A DNA stretch of 64,000 bases from Marixanthomonas sp. SCSIO 43207 (GCF_019904255.1 NZ_CP063203.1:372001-436000); one strand, 5' to 3'. Shown: positions 52,514 through 61,637, numbered from the stretch's first letter. Notes: a model not told the origin generated them from the letters alone. Numbers and translations: made by a program.

Positions 52514-54298
52514 ATGCGAAATTTTTTATTAATTGCTTTATGCTGTTTATTCACAACAACACTCTTTTCGCAAACTATAGAGAATGATTGGCAGTTTAGC
52601 GAAATTAAAAACCAGGGAACTACCCCACTGTTCAATCTAGACCCAAATCAAGATTACTTAAAAATTAACGATGGAAGGTTTGAATATCGTTTACAGAGTA
52701 AAGACTCCATAAAAGCTTCTGGAGATTACATCTATCAAAACAACTTACTTGTATTTTTTTATGACACTCCCAAAAATACAATACGTCGCTATCGCGTAAA
52801 AACGCTAACCGATTCTTCACTTGTCTTCTCAAAAAATCAAGTTCAGTATCATTTTAAAAAACCACTAGCTAACAAAATAGAAGCAACAACAGAAGAGATA
52901 CCGTCTGAGTCACTTTCTATCTCAGAGGCCGATGGTGAAATAATTCCTGCTCAAGGTTTTTCTTTTACTAGCTTATGGCGCGGGGTTATCGGGATGGCTT
53001 CTTTAATTTTTATCGCTTTTTTATTTAGCTCAAACCGAAAAGCCATTAATTGGAAAACAGTTGGTATAGGTCTTGCCTTTCAGCTCATTATTGCTATTGG
53101 CGTATTAAAAGTATCATTTATACAAAGCATTTTTGAAGCCATAGGTAATGTTTTTATAAGCATATTAGAATACACTCAAGCAGGAAGTAAATTTTTATTT
53201 GAAGGGCTTGTAGTAGATATGGATACATTTGGTTTTATTTTTGCTTTTCAAGTTCTCCCTACCATCATATTTTTCTCTGCCTTAACCTCGGTATTATTTT
53301 ATCTAGGTATCATTCAAAAAGTAGTTCAAGCCCTTGCTTGGTTATTATCAAAAGCACTAAAAATATCTGGAGCCGAAAGTTTAAGTGTTGCAGGAAACAT
53401 TTTCTTAGGACAAACCGAAGCGCCTTTGTTAATCAAAGCGTATTTAGAGAAAATGAGCAAGTCTGAAATTTTACTTGTAATGATTGGCGGTATGGCTACA
53501 GTAGCAGGAGCTGTACTTGCAGCCTATATTGGGTTTTTAGGCGGAGACGATCCTGTTTTGAGGCTTACATTTGCAAAACATTTATTAGCAGCATCTGTAA
53601 TGGCAGCTCCCGGTGCTATTGTAATTTCAAAAATTCTATATCCTCAAACTGAAATTGTAAAAACCGAAGCAAAAGTTTCTTCAGAAAAAATTGGTTCAAA
53701 CTTATTAGATTCTATAGCAAATGGAACTACCGAAGGTTTACGACTAGCAGTAAACGTTGGTGCAATGTTACTAGTATTTGTTGCTATGATCGCAATGGTG
53801 AACGGAATTTTAGGAGGCATTGCCGGATTTGACGGCTTTACTATAAAGGCTTTAAAAATCAATTGGCATTTTACCTCTATTAATGAATATATTGCACTAT
53901 ATACGCCTTATGACAAGCTATCCTTAGAATTTTTATTAGGATATCTATTTGCTCCCCTTATGTGGCTTATAGGTGTATCTAGTGAAGATATGATGTTAAT
54001 GGGGCAACTATTAGGTATCAAATTGGCCGCTAGTGAATTTGTAGGATATATTCAATTAGCAGATTTAAAAAATGTTTCAAGTGACCTACATTTAAAGTAT
54101 GAAAAGTCAATTATTATGGCTACCTATATGCTATGTGGTTTTGCCAATTTTGCTTCAATAGGAATACAAATTGGCGGAATAGGTTCACTTGCCCCAGGGC
54201 AGCGTAAGCAATTATCTAGGTTTGGAATGAAAGCTTTAATTGGTGGAACCATCGCTTCACTAATTTCAGCAACTATTGCAGGAATGATTATTGGATAA
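52514..54298 (+). CDS. CNT-type (NupC-like) nucleoside transporter with extra N-terminal periplasmic domain
   Basis: 594 residues, longer than the usual ~400 of NupC. The C-terminal ~440 residues (from about 155) are the concentrative transporter: LNSILEYTQAGSKFLFEGLV-like IEYTQAGSKFLFEGL, FIFAFQVLPTIIFFSALTSV, GAESLSVAGNIFLGQTEAPL and FANFASIGIQIGGIGSLAPG are core motifs. In front is a signal peptide (MRNFLLIALCCLFTTTLFSQ) and a ~115-residue beta-rich domain (WQFSEIKNQGTTPLFNLDPN). The fused lipocalin-like domain is of unknown role. Confidence 0.88.
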   Translation: MRNFLLIALCCLFTTTLFSQTIENDWQFSEIKNQGTTPLFNLDPNQDYLKINDGRFEYRLQSKDSIKASGDYIYQNNLLVFFYDTPKNTIRRYRVKTLTDSSLVFSKNQVQYHFKKPLANKIEATTEEIPSESLSISEADGEIIPAQGFSFTSLWRGVIGMASLIFIAFLFSSNRKAINWKTVGIGLAFQLIIAIGVLKVSFIQSIFEAIGNVFISILEYTQAGSKFLFEGLVVDMDTFGFIFAFQVLPTIIFFSALTSVLFYLGIIQKVVQALAWLLSKALKISGAESLSVAGNIFLGQTEAPLLIKAYLEKMSKSEILLVMIGGMATVAGAVLAAYIGFLGGDDPVLRLTFAKHLLAASVMAAPGAIVISKILYPQTEIVKTEAKVSSEKIGSNLLDSIANGTTEGLRLAVNVGAMLLVFVAMIAMVNGILGGIAGFDGFTIKALKINWHFTSINEYIALYTPYDKLSLEFLLGYLFAPLMWLIGVSSEDMMLMGQLLGIKLAASEFVGYIQLADLKNVSSDLHLKYEKSIIMATYMLCGFANFASIGIQIGGIGSLAPGQRKQLSRFGMKALIGGTIASLISATIAGMIIG

Positions 54299-54367
54299 TT
54301 TGCTAAATAGTTAATAACTATTAATAACTGAAAAGGTTACTAATTTTAAATTAAACGTTCCTTTTTT

Positions 54368-54375
54368 TACATTTA
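54368..54375 (+). promoter_or_regulatory. -7 box of the thyA promoter
   Basis: TACATTTA, one base from TAnnTTTG, 19 bases before the ATG at 54395. It supports that start over an upstream in-frame TTG. Confidence 0.4.
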
Positions 54376-54394
54376 GCCATTAAACTTTTTGACG

Positions 54395-55219
54395 ATGAAG
54401 CAATACCATGATCTCATAAAACACGTTCTAGAAAACGGAACCGAAAAACACGACAGAACCGGAACCGGCACCAAAAGTGTTTTTGGATACCAAATGCGAT
54501 TTGACCTTAGTGAAGGTTTCCCAATGGTAACCACAAAAAAACTACATTTAAAATCAATTATTTATGAACTGTTGTGGTTTTTAAATGGTGATACAAATAT
54601 TCAATACCTTCAAGAAAACGGAGTGAGAATTTGGAATGAATGGGCTGATGAAAATGGAAACTTAGGACCCGTGTATGGTCATCAATGGCGCAACTGGAAC
54701 AGCGAAGAGATTGATCAAATTTCTGAAGTTATTGAGACTTTAAAAAATAATCCAGACAGTCGCAGAATGTTAGTAAGCGCTTGGAACCCGAGCGTAATGC
54801 CAAACACAAGCGTTTCATTTTCTGAAAACGTTTCAAACGGAAAAGCTGCTTTACCACCCTGTCACGCATTTTTTCAGTTTTACGTAGCAGACGGAAAATT
54901 GTCATGCCAACTATACCAACGCAGTGCAGATATATTTTTAGGTGTCCCATTCAACATTGCTTCATATGCATTATTAACAATGATGATGGCACAAGTCTGC
55001 GGTTATGAAGCTGGTGATTTTGTACATACCTTTGGTGACGCACACATATACAGCAACCATATGGATCAAGTTGAACTTCAATTATCAAGAGACCCTAGAC
55101 CACTTCCAACTATGAAAATAAATCCAGAGGTTAAAGATATTTTTGGCTTCAAATTTGATGACTTTACTTTAGAAAACTATAATCCGCATCCACATATAAA
55201 AGGTGCGGTAGCAATTTAA
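54395..55219 (+). CDS. thyA: Thymidylate synthase
   Basis: Converts dUMP to dTMP using methylenetetrahydrofolate. The catalytic cysteine lies in [28 protein letters not shown] (phosphate-binding Arg), [33 protein letters not shown] and [13 protein letters not shown] complete the active site. 274 residues from the ATG at 54395. The dihydrofolate reductase gene, which recycles its product, lies 5 kb downstream on the same strand. Confidence 0.97.
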   Translation: MKQYHDLIKHVLENGTEKHDRTGTGTKSVFGYQMRFDLSEGFPMVTTKKLHLKSIIYELLWFLNGDTNIQYLQENGVRIWNEWADENGNLGPVYGHQWRNWNSEEIDQISEVIETLKNNPDSRRMLVSAWNPSVMPNTSVSFSENVSNGKAALPPCHAFFQFYVADGKLSCQLYQRSADIFLGVPFNIASYALLTMMMAQVCGYEAGDFVHTFGDAHIYSNHMDQVELQLSRDPRPLPTMKINPEVKDIFGFKFDDFTLENYNPHPHIKGAVAI

Positions 55220-55232
55220 AAAAATACTTTTT

Positions 55233-55667
55233 ATGAAAAATGCCCTACTAGTTCTTTGTATTTTATTCTCAACAACACTATTTGCCCAAGAAGAATGGGG
55301 TGATGTTAAAAAAAATGTTGTTACACTTAAAGAAATCCCGCCTGTATGGCCTGGCTGTGAAGAAGGAAGCGCTGCAAAACGTGACGCTTGTTTCAATAAT
55401 ATGCTAGCTCAGCACATTGCCAAGAACTTCAAATACCCACCACAAGCTTATAAAAAAAATGAGCAAGGTCGTGTAGTTGTCAAGTTTATTATTAATGAAA
55501 AAGGATTGGTAGAGATTAAAGATGTAAGTGGTGGTACAGCTGCTTTACAAGAAGAAGCCAAACGTAATATTATGGCTATGCCAAAAATGAGCAAACCGGG
55601 TATGATGGGCGGCAAACCTCGAGCTATAAAGTTTACGGTTCCTATTACGTTTAAAACCGGTAAATAA
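55233..55667 (+). CDS. Exported TonB C-terminal-domain-like protein
   Basis: 144 residues with a signal peptide (MKNALLVLCILFSTTLFAQE). It has a compact TonB-type C-terminal domain: FKYPPQAYKKNEQGRVVVKF, IINEKGLVEIKDVSGGTAAL, AKRNIMAMPKMSKP and KFTVPITFK. There is no membrane anchor beyond the signal, so it cannot act as a full energy transducer; stand-alone forms of this kind are common in Bacteroidota and of unknown role. Starts 13 bases after thyA. Confidence 0.82.
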   Translation: MKNALLVLCILFSTTLFAQEEWGDVKKNVVTLKEIPPVWPGCEEGSAAKRDACFNNMLAQHIAKNFKYPPQAYKKNEQGRVVVKFIINEKGLVEIKDVSGGTAALQEEAKRNIMAMPKMSKPGMMGGKPRAIKFTVPITFKTGK

Positions 55668-55716
55668 AGATTTTTCCCTTTAACAATCCCTAAACATCTT
55701 TCAAAAAAAGAAATGG

Positions 55717-55750
55717 TATCTTTAAAGTGTCGGCAAAAACCCGGCACTTT
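55717..55750 (+). promoter_or_regulatory. -7 box and overlapping inverted repeat of the egtB promoter
   Basis: TATCTTTA at 55717-55724 is one base from TAnnTTTG. It abuts a 10-bp inverted repeat (55724-55733 with 55741-55750, one G-T pair) that lies across the expected transcription start and ends 6 bases before the egtB ATG. It could be an operator or an mRNA hairpin near the start codon. Confidence 0.45.
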
Positions 55751-55756
55751 ATTATT

Positions 55757-56923
55757 ATGATTACAACAGATACCCTAGTTTCCTTTTTTGAGGAAACTCG
55801 TCAACATACCGAAACTATTTGCAAGCCTCTTGAGATTGAAGACTATGTAGTTCAGCCCATTGTGGATGTTTCACCTCCAAAATGGCACTTAGGTCATACT
55901 ACATGGTTTTTTGAAGAATTTATTCTGAAACCTCATAAACCCGATTACCAATTATTTCACAAAGACTTTGCCTTTGTTTTTAATAGTTATTATGAAGCTG
56001 TTGGCAAACGCGTGATACGCAATAATCGCGGAAATTTAACTCGCCCAAGTGTAGCAAAAGTCTATGACTACCGCCATTATGTTACCCATGAACTAAAAGA
56101 GTTTTTAACGGCTGGACAGCTATCTTCAGAAATTGAAGAAATTTTACTAATTGGTATTCATCACGAAAAACAACATCAAGAATTATTGCTCACCGATATT
56201 AAATATATCCTCGGAAACAACCCGTTGTTACCAAAATACAATGATTCCTTTGATGAAAACCCTATTCAGAATTTTAAACAAGAATGGATAGCAGTTTCAG
56301 AAGGTGTTTATGAAATTGGTCACAATGATTCCGAAGCATTTTGTTATGACAACGAATTAGGAAAACATAAAGTTTATTTACACAATTATAATATATCAAA
56401 TAAGCTTGTCACCAACGCTGAGTATATTGAATTTATAAAAGCGGGGGGTTATAAAGACCACAATCTTTGGCACGCTGAAGCCTGGGACTGGGTTAAAGAA
56501 CACTCAATCTCACAACCCCAATATTGGCATAATATAGATGGTGAATGGTATCAATACACCTTGCAAGGTCTTCAAAAAGTATTGCTAGACGCTCCTTTAT
56601 CTCATATTTCATATTTTGAAGCATTTGCATTTGCTCAATGGAAAGGTTGCCGTTTACCTACTGAGTTTGAATGGGAAGTTGCAAATGACAAGTTTGATTG
56701 GGGAAGCCGTTGGGAGTGGACTGAAAGCGCTTACCTCCCCTATCCCGGCTATAAAAAAGCACCCGGTGCTATTGGTGAGTATAATGGTAAGTTTATGGTT
56801 AATCAAAAGGTATTGCGTGGTGGCTCTGTAGCTACTTCTACAAAGCACACCAGAGCTACCTATCGTAATTTTTTTCAAACAAATCTACGTTGGCAATTTA
56901 CAGGTTTAAGGTTAGCCAAATAA
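55757..56923 (+). CDS. egtB: Ergothioneine biosynthesis iron-dependent sulfoxide synthase EgtB
   Basis: Joins hercynine to a thiol donor using O2 and Fe(II). From the ATG at 55757 the DinB-like N-terminal domain contains DVSPPKWHLGHTTWFFEEF (iron ligand His47) and GIHHEKQHQELLLTD (His136, His140). The C-terminal sulfatase-modifying-factor-like domain has CRLPTEFEWEVAN and KVLRGGSVATSTKHTRATYR plus the final RWQFTGLRLAK. 388 residues. Directly followed by egtD. No gamma-glutamylcysteine ligase or amidohydrolase gene is near, suggesting cysteine is the thiol donor, an inference. Confidence 0.93.
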   Translation: MITTDTLVSFFEETRQHTETICKPLEIEDYVVQPIVDVSPPKWHLGHTTWFFEEFILKPHKPDYQLFHKDFAFVFNSYYEAVGKRVIRNNRGNLTRPSVAKVYDYRHYVTHELKEFLTAGQLSSEIEEILLIGIHHEKQHQELLLTDIKYILGNNPLLPKYNDSFDENPIQNFKQEWIAVSEGVYEIGHNDSEAFCYDNELGKHKVYLHNYNISNKLVTNAEYIEFIKAGGYKDHNLWHAEAWDWVKEHSISQPQYWHNIDGEWYQYTLQGLQKVLLDAPLSHISYFEAFAFAQWKGCRLPTEFEWEVANDKFDWGSRWEWTESAYLPYPGYKKAPGAIGEYNGKFMVNQKVLRGGSVATSTKHTRATYRNFFQTNLRWQFTGLRLAK

Positions 56924-56939
56924 TTCCGACTTTTTATAT

Positions 56940-57917
56940 ATGACTACACAAACAAAACTTAAACTAGACACTCCTTTCAAAAAAGAAGTGTATGAAGGCC
57001 TAACGGCATTTCCAAAATACTTGTCTTCAAAATATTTTTATGATAAAGCGGGAGATAAGTTATTTCAAGATATCATGGCAATGCCAGAATATTACTTAAC
57101 AGATTGTGAGTTTGAAATATTAGAAACGCACACGCAACCCATTGCTGAGTATTTTCGCGGAAAAGAAAATGGGTTTGATCTCATTGAATTGGGCGCAGGC
57201 GACGGAAAAAAAACCAAAATAGTATTAAAATATCTTTCAGAACAGAATTTTAATTTTATTTATAAACCAATCGATATAAGTCAAAATGCTATTGACAGCC
57301 TTTCAGAAAAGCTTAAAGATGAATTACCAAATGTAACTGTTGACCCTGAAAAAGGTGAATACTTTGAAGTACTAGAACGCTTAAAAAGTTATAACACCCG
57401 TAAAAAAGTAATTATTGTTTTGGGCTCAAACATTGGTAATTTAATGCATCCACGAGCCATTGATTTTCTTTCAAAGTTAAAAGACACTATGCAAGAAGAT
57501 GATATGCTTTTTATGGGCTTTGATCAAAAGAAAAACCCAGAAACAATTTTAAATGCCTATAATGATAAAGCAGGAATCACAGAGGCTTTTAACAAAAATA
57601 TATTAATTCGAATTAACCATGAGCTCCAAGCAGATTTTGACATAGATAAGTTTATACACTGGGAAACGTATAACCCAGAAACAGGTACCGCAAAAAGTTT
57701 TTTGGTAGCTGAAAAAGAAATGAAAGTGACTATTAAGGAGCTAGATCTTACAATCAATTTTAAACCTTGGGAAACAATACACACCGAAATTTCACAAAAA
57801 TACACCGATAGTGTTGTTGATTGGTTAGCAAATGAAGCCGGTTTAAAAATAAACACTTCATTTACTGATAAAAAAGGGTATTATAAAAACTATGTATTTC
57901 AACGAAAAAATGTGTAA
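56940..57917 (+). CDS. egtD: L-histidine N(alpha)-methyltransferase EgtD
   Basis: Trimethylates histidine to hercynine with SAM, the first step of ergothioneine synthesis. 325 residues with the family core FPKYLSSKYFYDKAGDKLFQ, MPEYYLTDCEFEILETH, FDLIELGAGDGKKTKIVLKY (SAM site) and VIIVLGSNIGNLMHPRAID. Sixteen bases after egtB in one operon. Confidence 0.95.
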   Translation: MTTQTKLKLDTPFKKEVYEGLTAFPKYLSSKYFYDKAGDKLFQDIMAMPEYYLTDCEFEILETHTQPIAEYFRGKENGFDLIELGAGDGKKTKIVLKYLSEQNFNFIYKPIDISQNAIDSLSEKLKDELPNVTVDPEKGEYFEVLERLKSYNTRKKVIIVLGSNIGNLMHPRAIDFLSKLKDTMQEDDMLFMGFDQKKNPETILNAYNDKAGITEAFNKNILIRINHELQADFDIDKFIHWETYNPETGTAKSFLVAEKEMKVTIKELDLTINFKPWETIHTEISQKYTDSVVDWLANEAGLKINTSFTDKKGYYKNYVFQRKNV

Positions 57918-57938
57918 TTTTCAACAAAACCAATAGCA

Positions 57939-58457
57939 ATGAAATACCTAACCCTCTTTTTGCTGTTATGCTCTTTATTCTCTTGTGAGGATCCTATGAA
58001 AAAACACATGGCTACAAAAGACCTTTCACACGATTGGGAAAACAGAAAAGTAAACACTACCACTCCAGATAGCTTATTAACCAAAGGAAGTACGTATTTA
58101 CCTATCTATTCAGAAATTTATCAGCAAAACAAAAGTTTTACATTCAATTTAACCACCACAGTAAGCATTAGAAACATTAGCCTACAAGATACTGTTTATA
58201 TTTATACAGCAGATTATTATGACACCTATGGCAATAAAATAAGACAATATCTTGACCACCCGGTATATGTGCAACCTATGGAAACCATTGAAATTGTTGT
58301 TAATGAAGAAGATAAAGGAGGCGGTACAGGCGCAAATTTTGTCTTTGACTGGGCAACAAAAAAAGGAAAACTTGAACCGTTCTTTGAAGCTGTAATGATA
58401 TCTACAGCCGGACAACAAGGCTTGTCATTCACAACTCGCGGAATTAGAAAAAAATAA
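57939..58457 (+). CDS. DUF3124 lipoprotein
   Basis: 172 residues. Lipoprotein signal MKYLTLFLLLCSLFSC with lipobox Cys16. The mature part matches DUF3124: GSTYLPIYSEIYQQNKSFTF, TVSIRNISLQDTVYIYTADY, VYVQPMETIEIVVNEEDKGG, TGANFVFDWATKK. Function unknown. Gap to egtD of 21 bases suggests the same transcript as the ergothioneine genes; whether it contributes is not known. Confidence 0.85.
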   Translation: MKYLTLFLLLCSLFSCEDPMKKHMATKDLSHDWENRKVNTTTPDSLLTKGSTYLPIYSEIYQQNKSFTFNLTTTVSIRNISLQDTVYIYTADYYDTYGNKIRQYLDHPVYVQPMETIEIVVNEEDKGGGTGANFVFDWATKKGKLEPFFEAVMISTAGQQGLSFTTRGIRKK

Positions 58458-58462
58458 AACAC

Positions 58463-58744
58463 ATGAAAGCCATTTGGAATGATACCATAGTAGCAGAGAG
58501 TGATGATACTATTGTTATTGAAAACAATCATTATTTTCCTCCGGAAACAATAAAGAAAGAATTTTTTAAAAAGAGTGAATCACACACTCATTGTCCTTGG
58601 AAAGGGCAAGCATCATATTATAACCTTGAAGTAAATGGCGAAAAAAACCGAGATGCAGCATGGTTTTACCCAGAAACATCCCATGCCGCCAAAGCTATTG
58701 AGGGTTATGTAGCTTTTTGGAAAGGAGTTAAAATAGTAGAATAA
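58463..58744 (+). CDS. DUF427 domain protein
   Basis: 93-residue single-domain protein of DUF427. Visible marks: KAIWNDTIVAESDDTIVIEN, NHYFPPETIKKEFF, HTHCPWKGQASYYNLEVNGE, and WFYPETSHAAKAIEGYVAFW. The function is not established. It starts 5 bases after the DUF3124 gene, end of the egtB-egtD-DUF3124-DUF427 run, convergent with the PLP enzyme gene. Confidence 0.9.
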   Translation: MKAIWNDTIVAESDDTIVIENNHYFPPETIKKEFFKKSESHTHCPWKGQASYYNLEVNGEKNRDAAWFYPETSHAAKAIEGYVAFWKGVKIVE

Positions 58745-58749
58745 ATCTT

Positions 58750-59823
58750 TCATTGAAGAATAGACACTATTTTTTCTAAATCTTCTTCAGAATTGTAAAA
58801 GTGGAATCCTACACGAATACCGCCACCGCGTTGTGAACACACAATGTTGTTATCCTGTAGTTTCTGAAACATAGCCTCATCCCCCTTTAGGTTATGAATC
58901 GTTGAGATATTTGTTCTATTTATAACAGTTTCACTTAATAAATTCAGTTCTTCAAACGCTTTTTTGGCTTTAGTATTAAGGCTAAGTATTTTTTCTTCAA
59001 TTGTATTCACACCTATTTCTTCCATAAACTGAAGTGATTGCCTTAAACTCCCAAAATTAAATGCATCAAGATGGCCGGGCTCAAAATTTTTAGCAAACGT
59101 AGTTTCTTCAGGAGTGCTGTCAAATCCTGCTGCCGAATTAAATCCTATTGTATTAGGAAATACCTTTTCTTTAACCGTTTCTTTAAAAAGAAAAAAACCG
59201 TTTCCGTAGCCTGAGAGCAACCACTTATAAGTACTTGTTCCAAGAATATCGATAGCACTTTCTTCAAAGTTAAAATGTTCGGTTCCTAGATATTGAGTTC
59301 CATCTGCAATGAGTAGAATATCTGGATGGTATGCTTTTAGTTCGTTTAAAAACTTAAAATCTATTTTTATTCCATTAAGCCATTGTACAATACTAAATAT
59401 AAACACATCTGGCCGATGTTTTGAAATGGCAGCTTGTATGTTTTCTTCAACATTGCCCGTAGTTTTTGCAATACAAACATCAAAATCACGCATTTGTACT
59501 GGCCAATTAACAGAAGGATAATCGTCTTGTAACAATAAAACTTTTTGTTTTTCAGGCAATCCTTCCAATACGGTATTTAAACCAAAAGAAAAATTAGGAA
59601 CCAGAGCCGTATATTCTTCAAAACCTGAAAAAAAGTGAGCTACTTTTCTCTTTACATCTGCAAGTAGATCAAGTGTGTTTCCATAGTTATTTCCGTGGTT
59701 TAAAAAATCTGCTTCCTTATTTTTTCGCCAGTTGTATAAAGGTATTGACAATAAGCCAGATGCCGGAGTGTTTAAATAGGTTTGATTGTTTAATGCGGGA
59801 AAGTGTTTTCTAAAATCTTGCAT
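58750..59823 (-). CDS. Class V aminotransferase-fold PLP enzyme (EgtE candidate)
   Basis: 357-residue fold-type I PLP enzyme resembling cysteine desulfurase/EgtE-type proteins. The PLP lysine is in STYKWLLSGYGNGFF (YKW); ADGTQYLGTEHF gives the PLP Asp, and HLDAFNFGSLRQSLQF the phosphate region. It lies next to egtB/egtD, convergently, so it is a candidate for the C-S lyase step of ergothioneine synthesis. Selenocysteine lyase-like or kynureninase-like roles are equally possible. It has no clear partner protein. Confidence 0.75.
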   Translation of the reverse strand: MQDFRKHFPALNNQTYLNTPASGLLSIPLYNWRKNKEADFLNHGNNYGNTLDLLADVKRKVAHFFSGFEEYTALVPNFSFGLNTVLEGLPEKQKVLLLQDDYPSVNWPVQMRDFDVCIAKTTGNVEENIQAAISKHRPDVFIFSIVQWLNGIKIDFKFLNELKAYHPDILLIADGTQYLGTEHFNFEESAIDILGTSTYKWLLSGYGNGFFLFKETVKEKVFPNTIGFNSAAGFDSTPEETTFAKNFEPGHLDAFNFGSLRQSLQFMEEIGVNTIEEKILSLNTKAKKAFEELNLLSETVINRTNISTIHNLKGDEAMFQKLQDNNIVCSQRGGGIRVGFHFYNSEEDLEKIVSILQ

Positions 59824-59882
59824 AAAATAGTATTACCCATTAAAATTAATTATTTTTATGGTAGCAATAAAAGGAACTAACT

Positions 59883-60314
59883 ATGTTTTCAAAATCTAAG
59901 AAAACTGAACGAATTGATTCAGAACAACGCGAACAGTATGAATATGCACGTAGACGTATTAAGGAGAAAAAAAACTTAATGCGACATTTTATTTTCTTTT
60001 TGGCAGGATCTATTTTACTTCTTATTATTGATTTGGTTCTTAAAAAAGGTGCCGATTTAATTTTTCCTAATTGGTCTGTATGGGTTGTTTTAATTTGGGC
60101 ATTTATTCTATTAATTCACGTTTTTAATGTTTTTGTAATGAGCAAATTTATGGGCAAAGAATGGGAAGATAGACAACTTGAAAAACTAAAAGCTAAACAA
60201 ACAAACCGTATTAACGAACTTGAAAAAAAAGTACATAAAGACCTCCAGCTTCCCAAAGATCACGAAGTAAAAAAAAAGGAAAACAACAACCCCTTACCTC
60301 CAGACGTTCAATGA
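59883..60314 (+). CDS. 2TM domain-containing protein
   Basis: 143 residues with two predicted membrane helices (about 39-58, FIFFLAGSILLLIIDLVL, and 66-88, WSVWVVLIWAFILLIHVFNV) flanked by charged regions; RRRIKEKKNLMRHFIFF is typical of the 2TM domain. The C-terminal tail is lysine-rich. Function unknown. The stop codon overlaps the folA ATG by 4 bases (ATGA), so the genes are translationally coupled. Confidence 0.85.
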   Translation: MFSKSKKTERIDSEQREQYEYARRRIKEKKNLMRHFIFFLAGSILLLIIDLVLKKGADLIFPNWSVWVVLIWAFILLIHVFNVFVMSKFMGKEWEDRQLEKLKAKQTNRINELEKKVHKDLQLPKDHEVKKKENNNPLPPDVQ

Positions 60315-60793
60315 TTACATTAATTGCTGCAGCCGGTGAAAACAACGAACTAGGAAAAGATAATGACTTGGTATGGCATCTCCCCGATGACTTTAAACGT
60401 TTTAAAAAACTCACAACCGGTCATCATATCATTATGGGGCGAAAAACATTTGAATCTTTTCCCAAACCACTTCCTAACCGTACACATATTGTAATTACTC
60501 GCAACAAGAATTACCAAAAAGAGGGTGCTGTTGTGGTTCACAGCCTTGACGAAGCATTACTGAAAGCTCAAAACGATCCACAACCATTTGTTATTGGCGG
60601 TGGCGAAATTTATAAAGTAGCCATAGATACTGCTGATAAAATTGAACTAACCAGAGTTCATGGAACTTTTGAGGCTGACACCTATTTTCCTAAAATTGAT
60701 ATGAACAAATGGCAACTAATTTCTGAAGAAAAGCACCCAAAAGACGATAAACATAATTACGCATTTTCATACCTAACTTACGAACGAAGATAG
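60311..60793 (+). CDS. folA: Dihydrofolate reductase
   Basis: Reduces dihydrofolate using NADPH. 160 residues with the typical order: MITLIAAAGENNELGKDNDL VWHLPDDFKRFKKLTTGHHI (Asp in the PDDFKRFK helix binds folate), IIMGRKTFESFPKPLPNRTH, IVITRN and FVIGGGEIYKVAIDTADKIE (NADPH GGxxxY motif). Pairs with thyA functionally. Start overlaps the 2TM gene, end is 1 base from the next gene. Confidence 0.96.
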   Translation: MITLIAAAGENNELGKDNDLVWHLPDDFKRFKKLTTGHHIIMGRKTFESFPKPLPNRTHIVITRNKNYQKEGAVVVHSLDEALLKAQNDPQPFVIGGGEIYKVAIDTADKIELTRVHGTFEADTYFPKIDMNKWQLISEEKHPKDDKHNYAFSYLTYERR

Positions 60794-60794
60794 C

Positions 60795-61637
60795 TTGCAA
60801 ATTCTCAACAAAATAGCAGAAGAAAATAACCTAAATTTACTATCCTTTAAACCTCTTGCAGGTGGTGATATTAATGATGTCTATCTACTAAAGTGTACGT
60901 CTCAAAACTATGTAGTAAAAATAAATAGCGCTTCAAAATATCCGGAAATGTTTACCGCTGAAGCAAAAGGACTGAATCTACTCACTACTTCAAAAAGCTT
61001 TAAAATTCCTAAGGTATTAAATTATGGCTCTTTTGAAGATACTTCTTATCTACTACTAGAAAACCTAGAAGAAGGCAAAAAATCTAATGATTTCTGGAAT
61101 CAATTTGCTGAAAAATTAGCCAAGCTTCACAAAACTACAAATAGCTATTTTGGTCTCGACCATGATAATTACATAGGAAGTTTACATCAATACAATTCAC
61201 AAGAAACCTCAGCAGCAGATTTTTTTATTAATCAACGTTTACAGCCACAGTTTAAACTAGCCTCCCAGCACGGTTTTCAGTTTTCAAGTTTAGATTCTTT
61301 GTATAAAAATATAATATCACTTATACCTAATGAACCACCTGCCTTGCTTCACGGTGATTTGTGGGGTGGTAATTATATGGTATTACAAACTGGCAATCCC
61401 GCTTTGATTGATCCTGCTGTTGCTTTTGGTTCACGTGAGATGGATCTTGCAATGATGCATCTTTTTGGTGGTTTTTCAGAAGAAGTTTTTAAACTATATA
61501 ATGAGATATTTCCTTTAGAAAATGGTTGGAAAACCCGAATCTCACTCTGGCAATTGTATTACCTATTGGTACATCTCAACCTTTTTGGTAGCGGTTACCT
61601 ATCTAGAGTACAGCAAATAGTTAAAATGTTTAACTAG
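60795..61637 (+). CDS. Fructosamine/ketosamine-3-kinase family protein, TTG start
   Basis: Phosphorylates glycated amines so that they fall off (deglycase). Core motifs: FKPLAGGDINDVYLLKC (nucleotide loop), YLLLENLEEG, LAKLHKTTNSYFGL, LLHGDLWGGNYMV (catalytic Asp), and ALIDPAVAFGSREMDLAMMH. The conserved GGDIN motif lies 23 residues after the TTG at 60795, one base past the folA stop, and no ATG precedes it; the next in-frame ATG comes near residue 51, so TTG appears to be the real start. 280 residues. Confidence 0.9.
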   Translation: MQILNKIAEENNLNLLSFKPLAGGDINDVYLLKCTSQNYVVKINSASKYPEMFTAEAKGLNLLTTSKSFKIPKVLNYGSFEDTSYLLLENLEEGKKSNDFWNQFAEKLAKLHKTTNSYFGLDHDNYIGSLHQYNSQETSAADFFINQRLQPQFKLASQHGFQFSSLDSLYKNIISLIPNEPPALLHGDLWGGNYMVLQTGNPALIDPAVAFGSREMDLAMMHLFGGFSEEVFKLYNEIFPLENGWKTRISLWQLYYLLVHLNLFGSGYLSRVQQIVKMFN

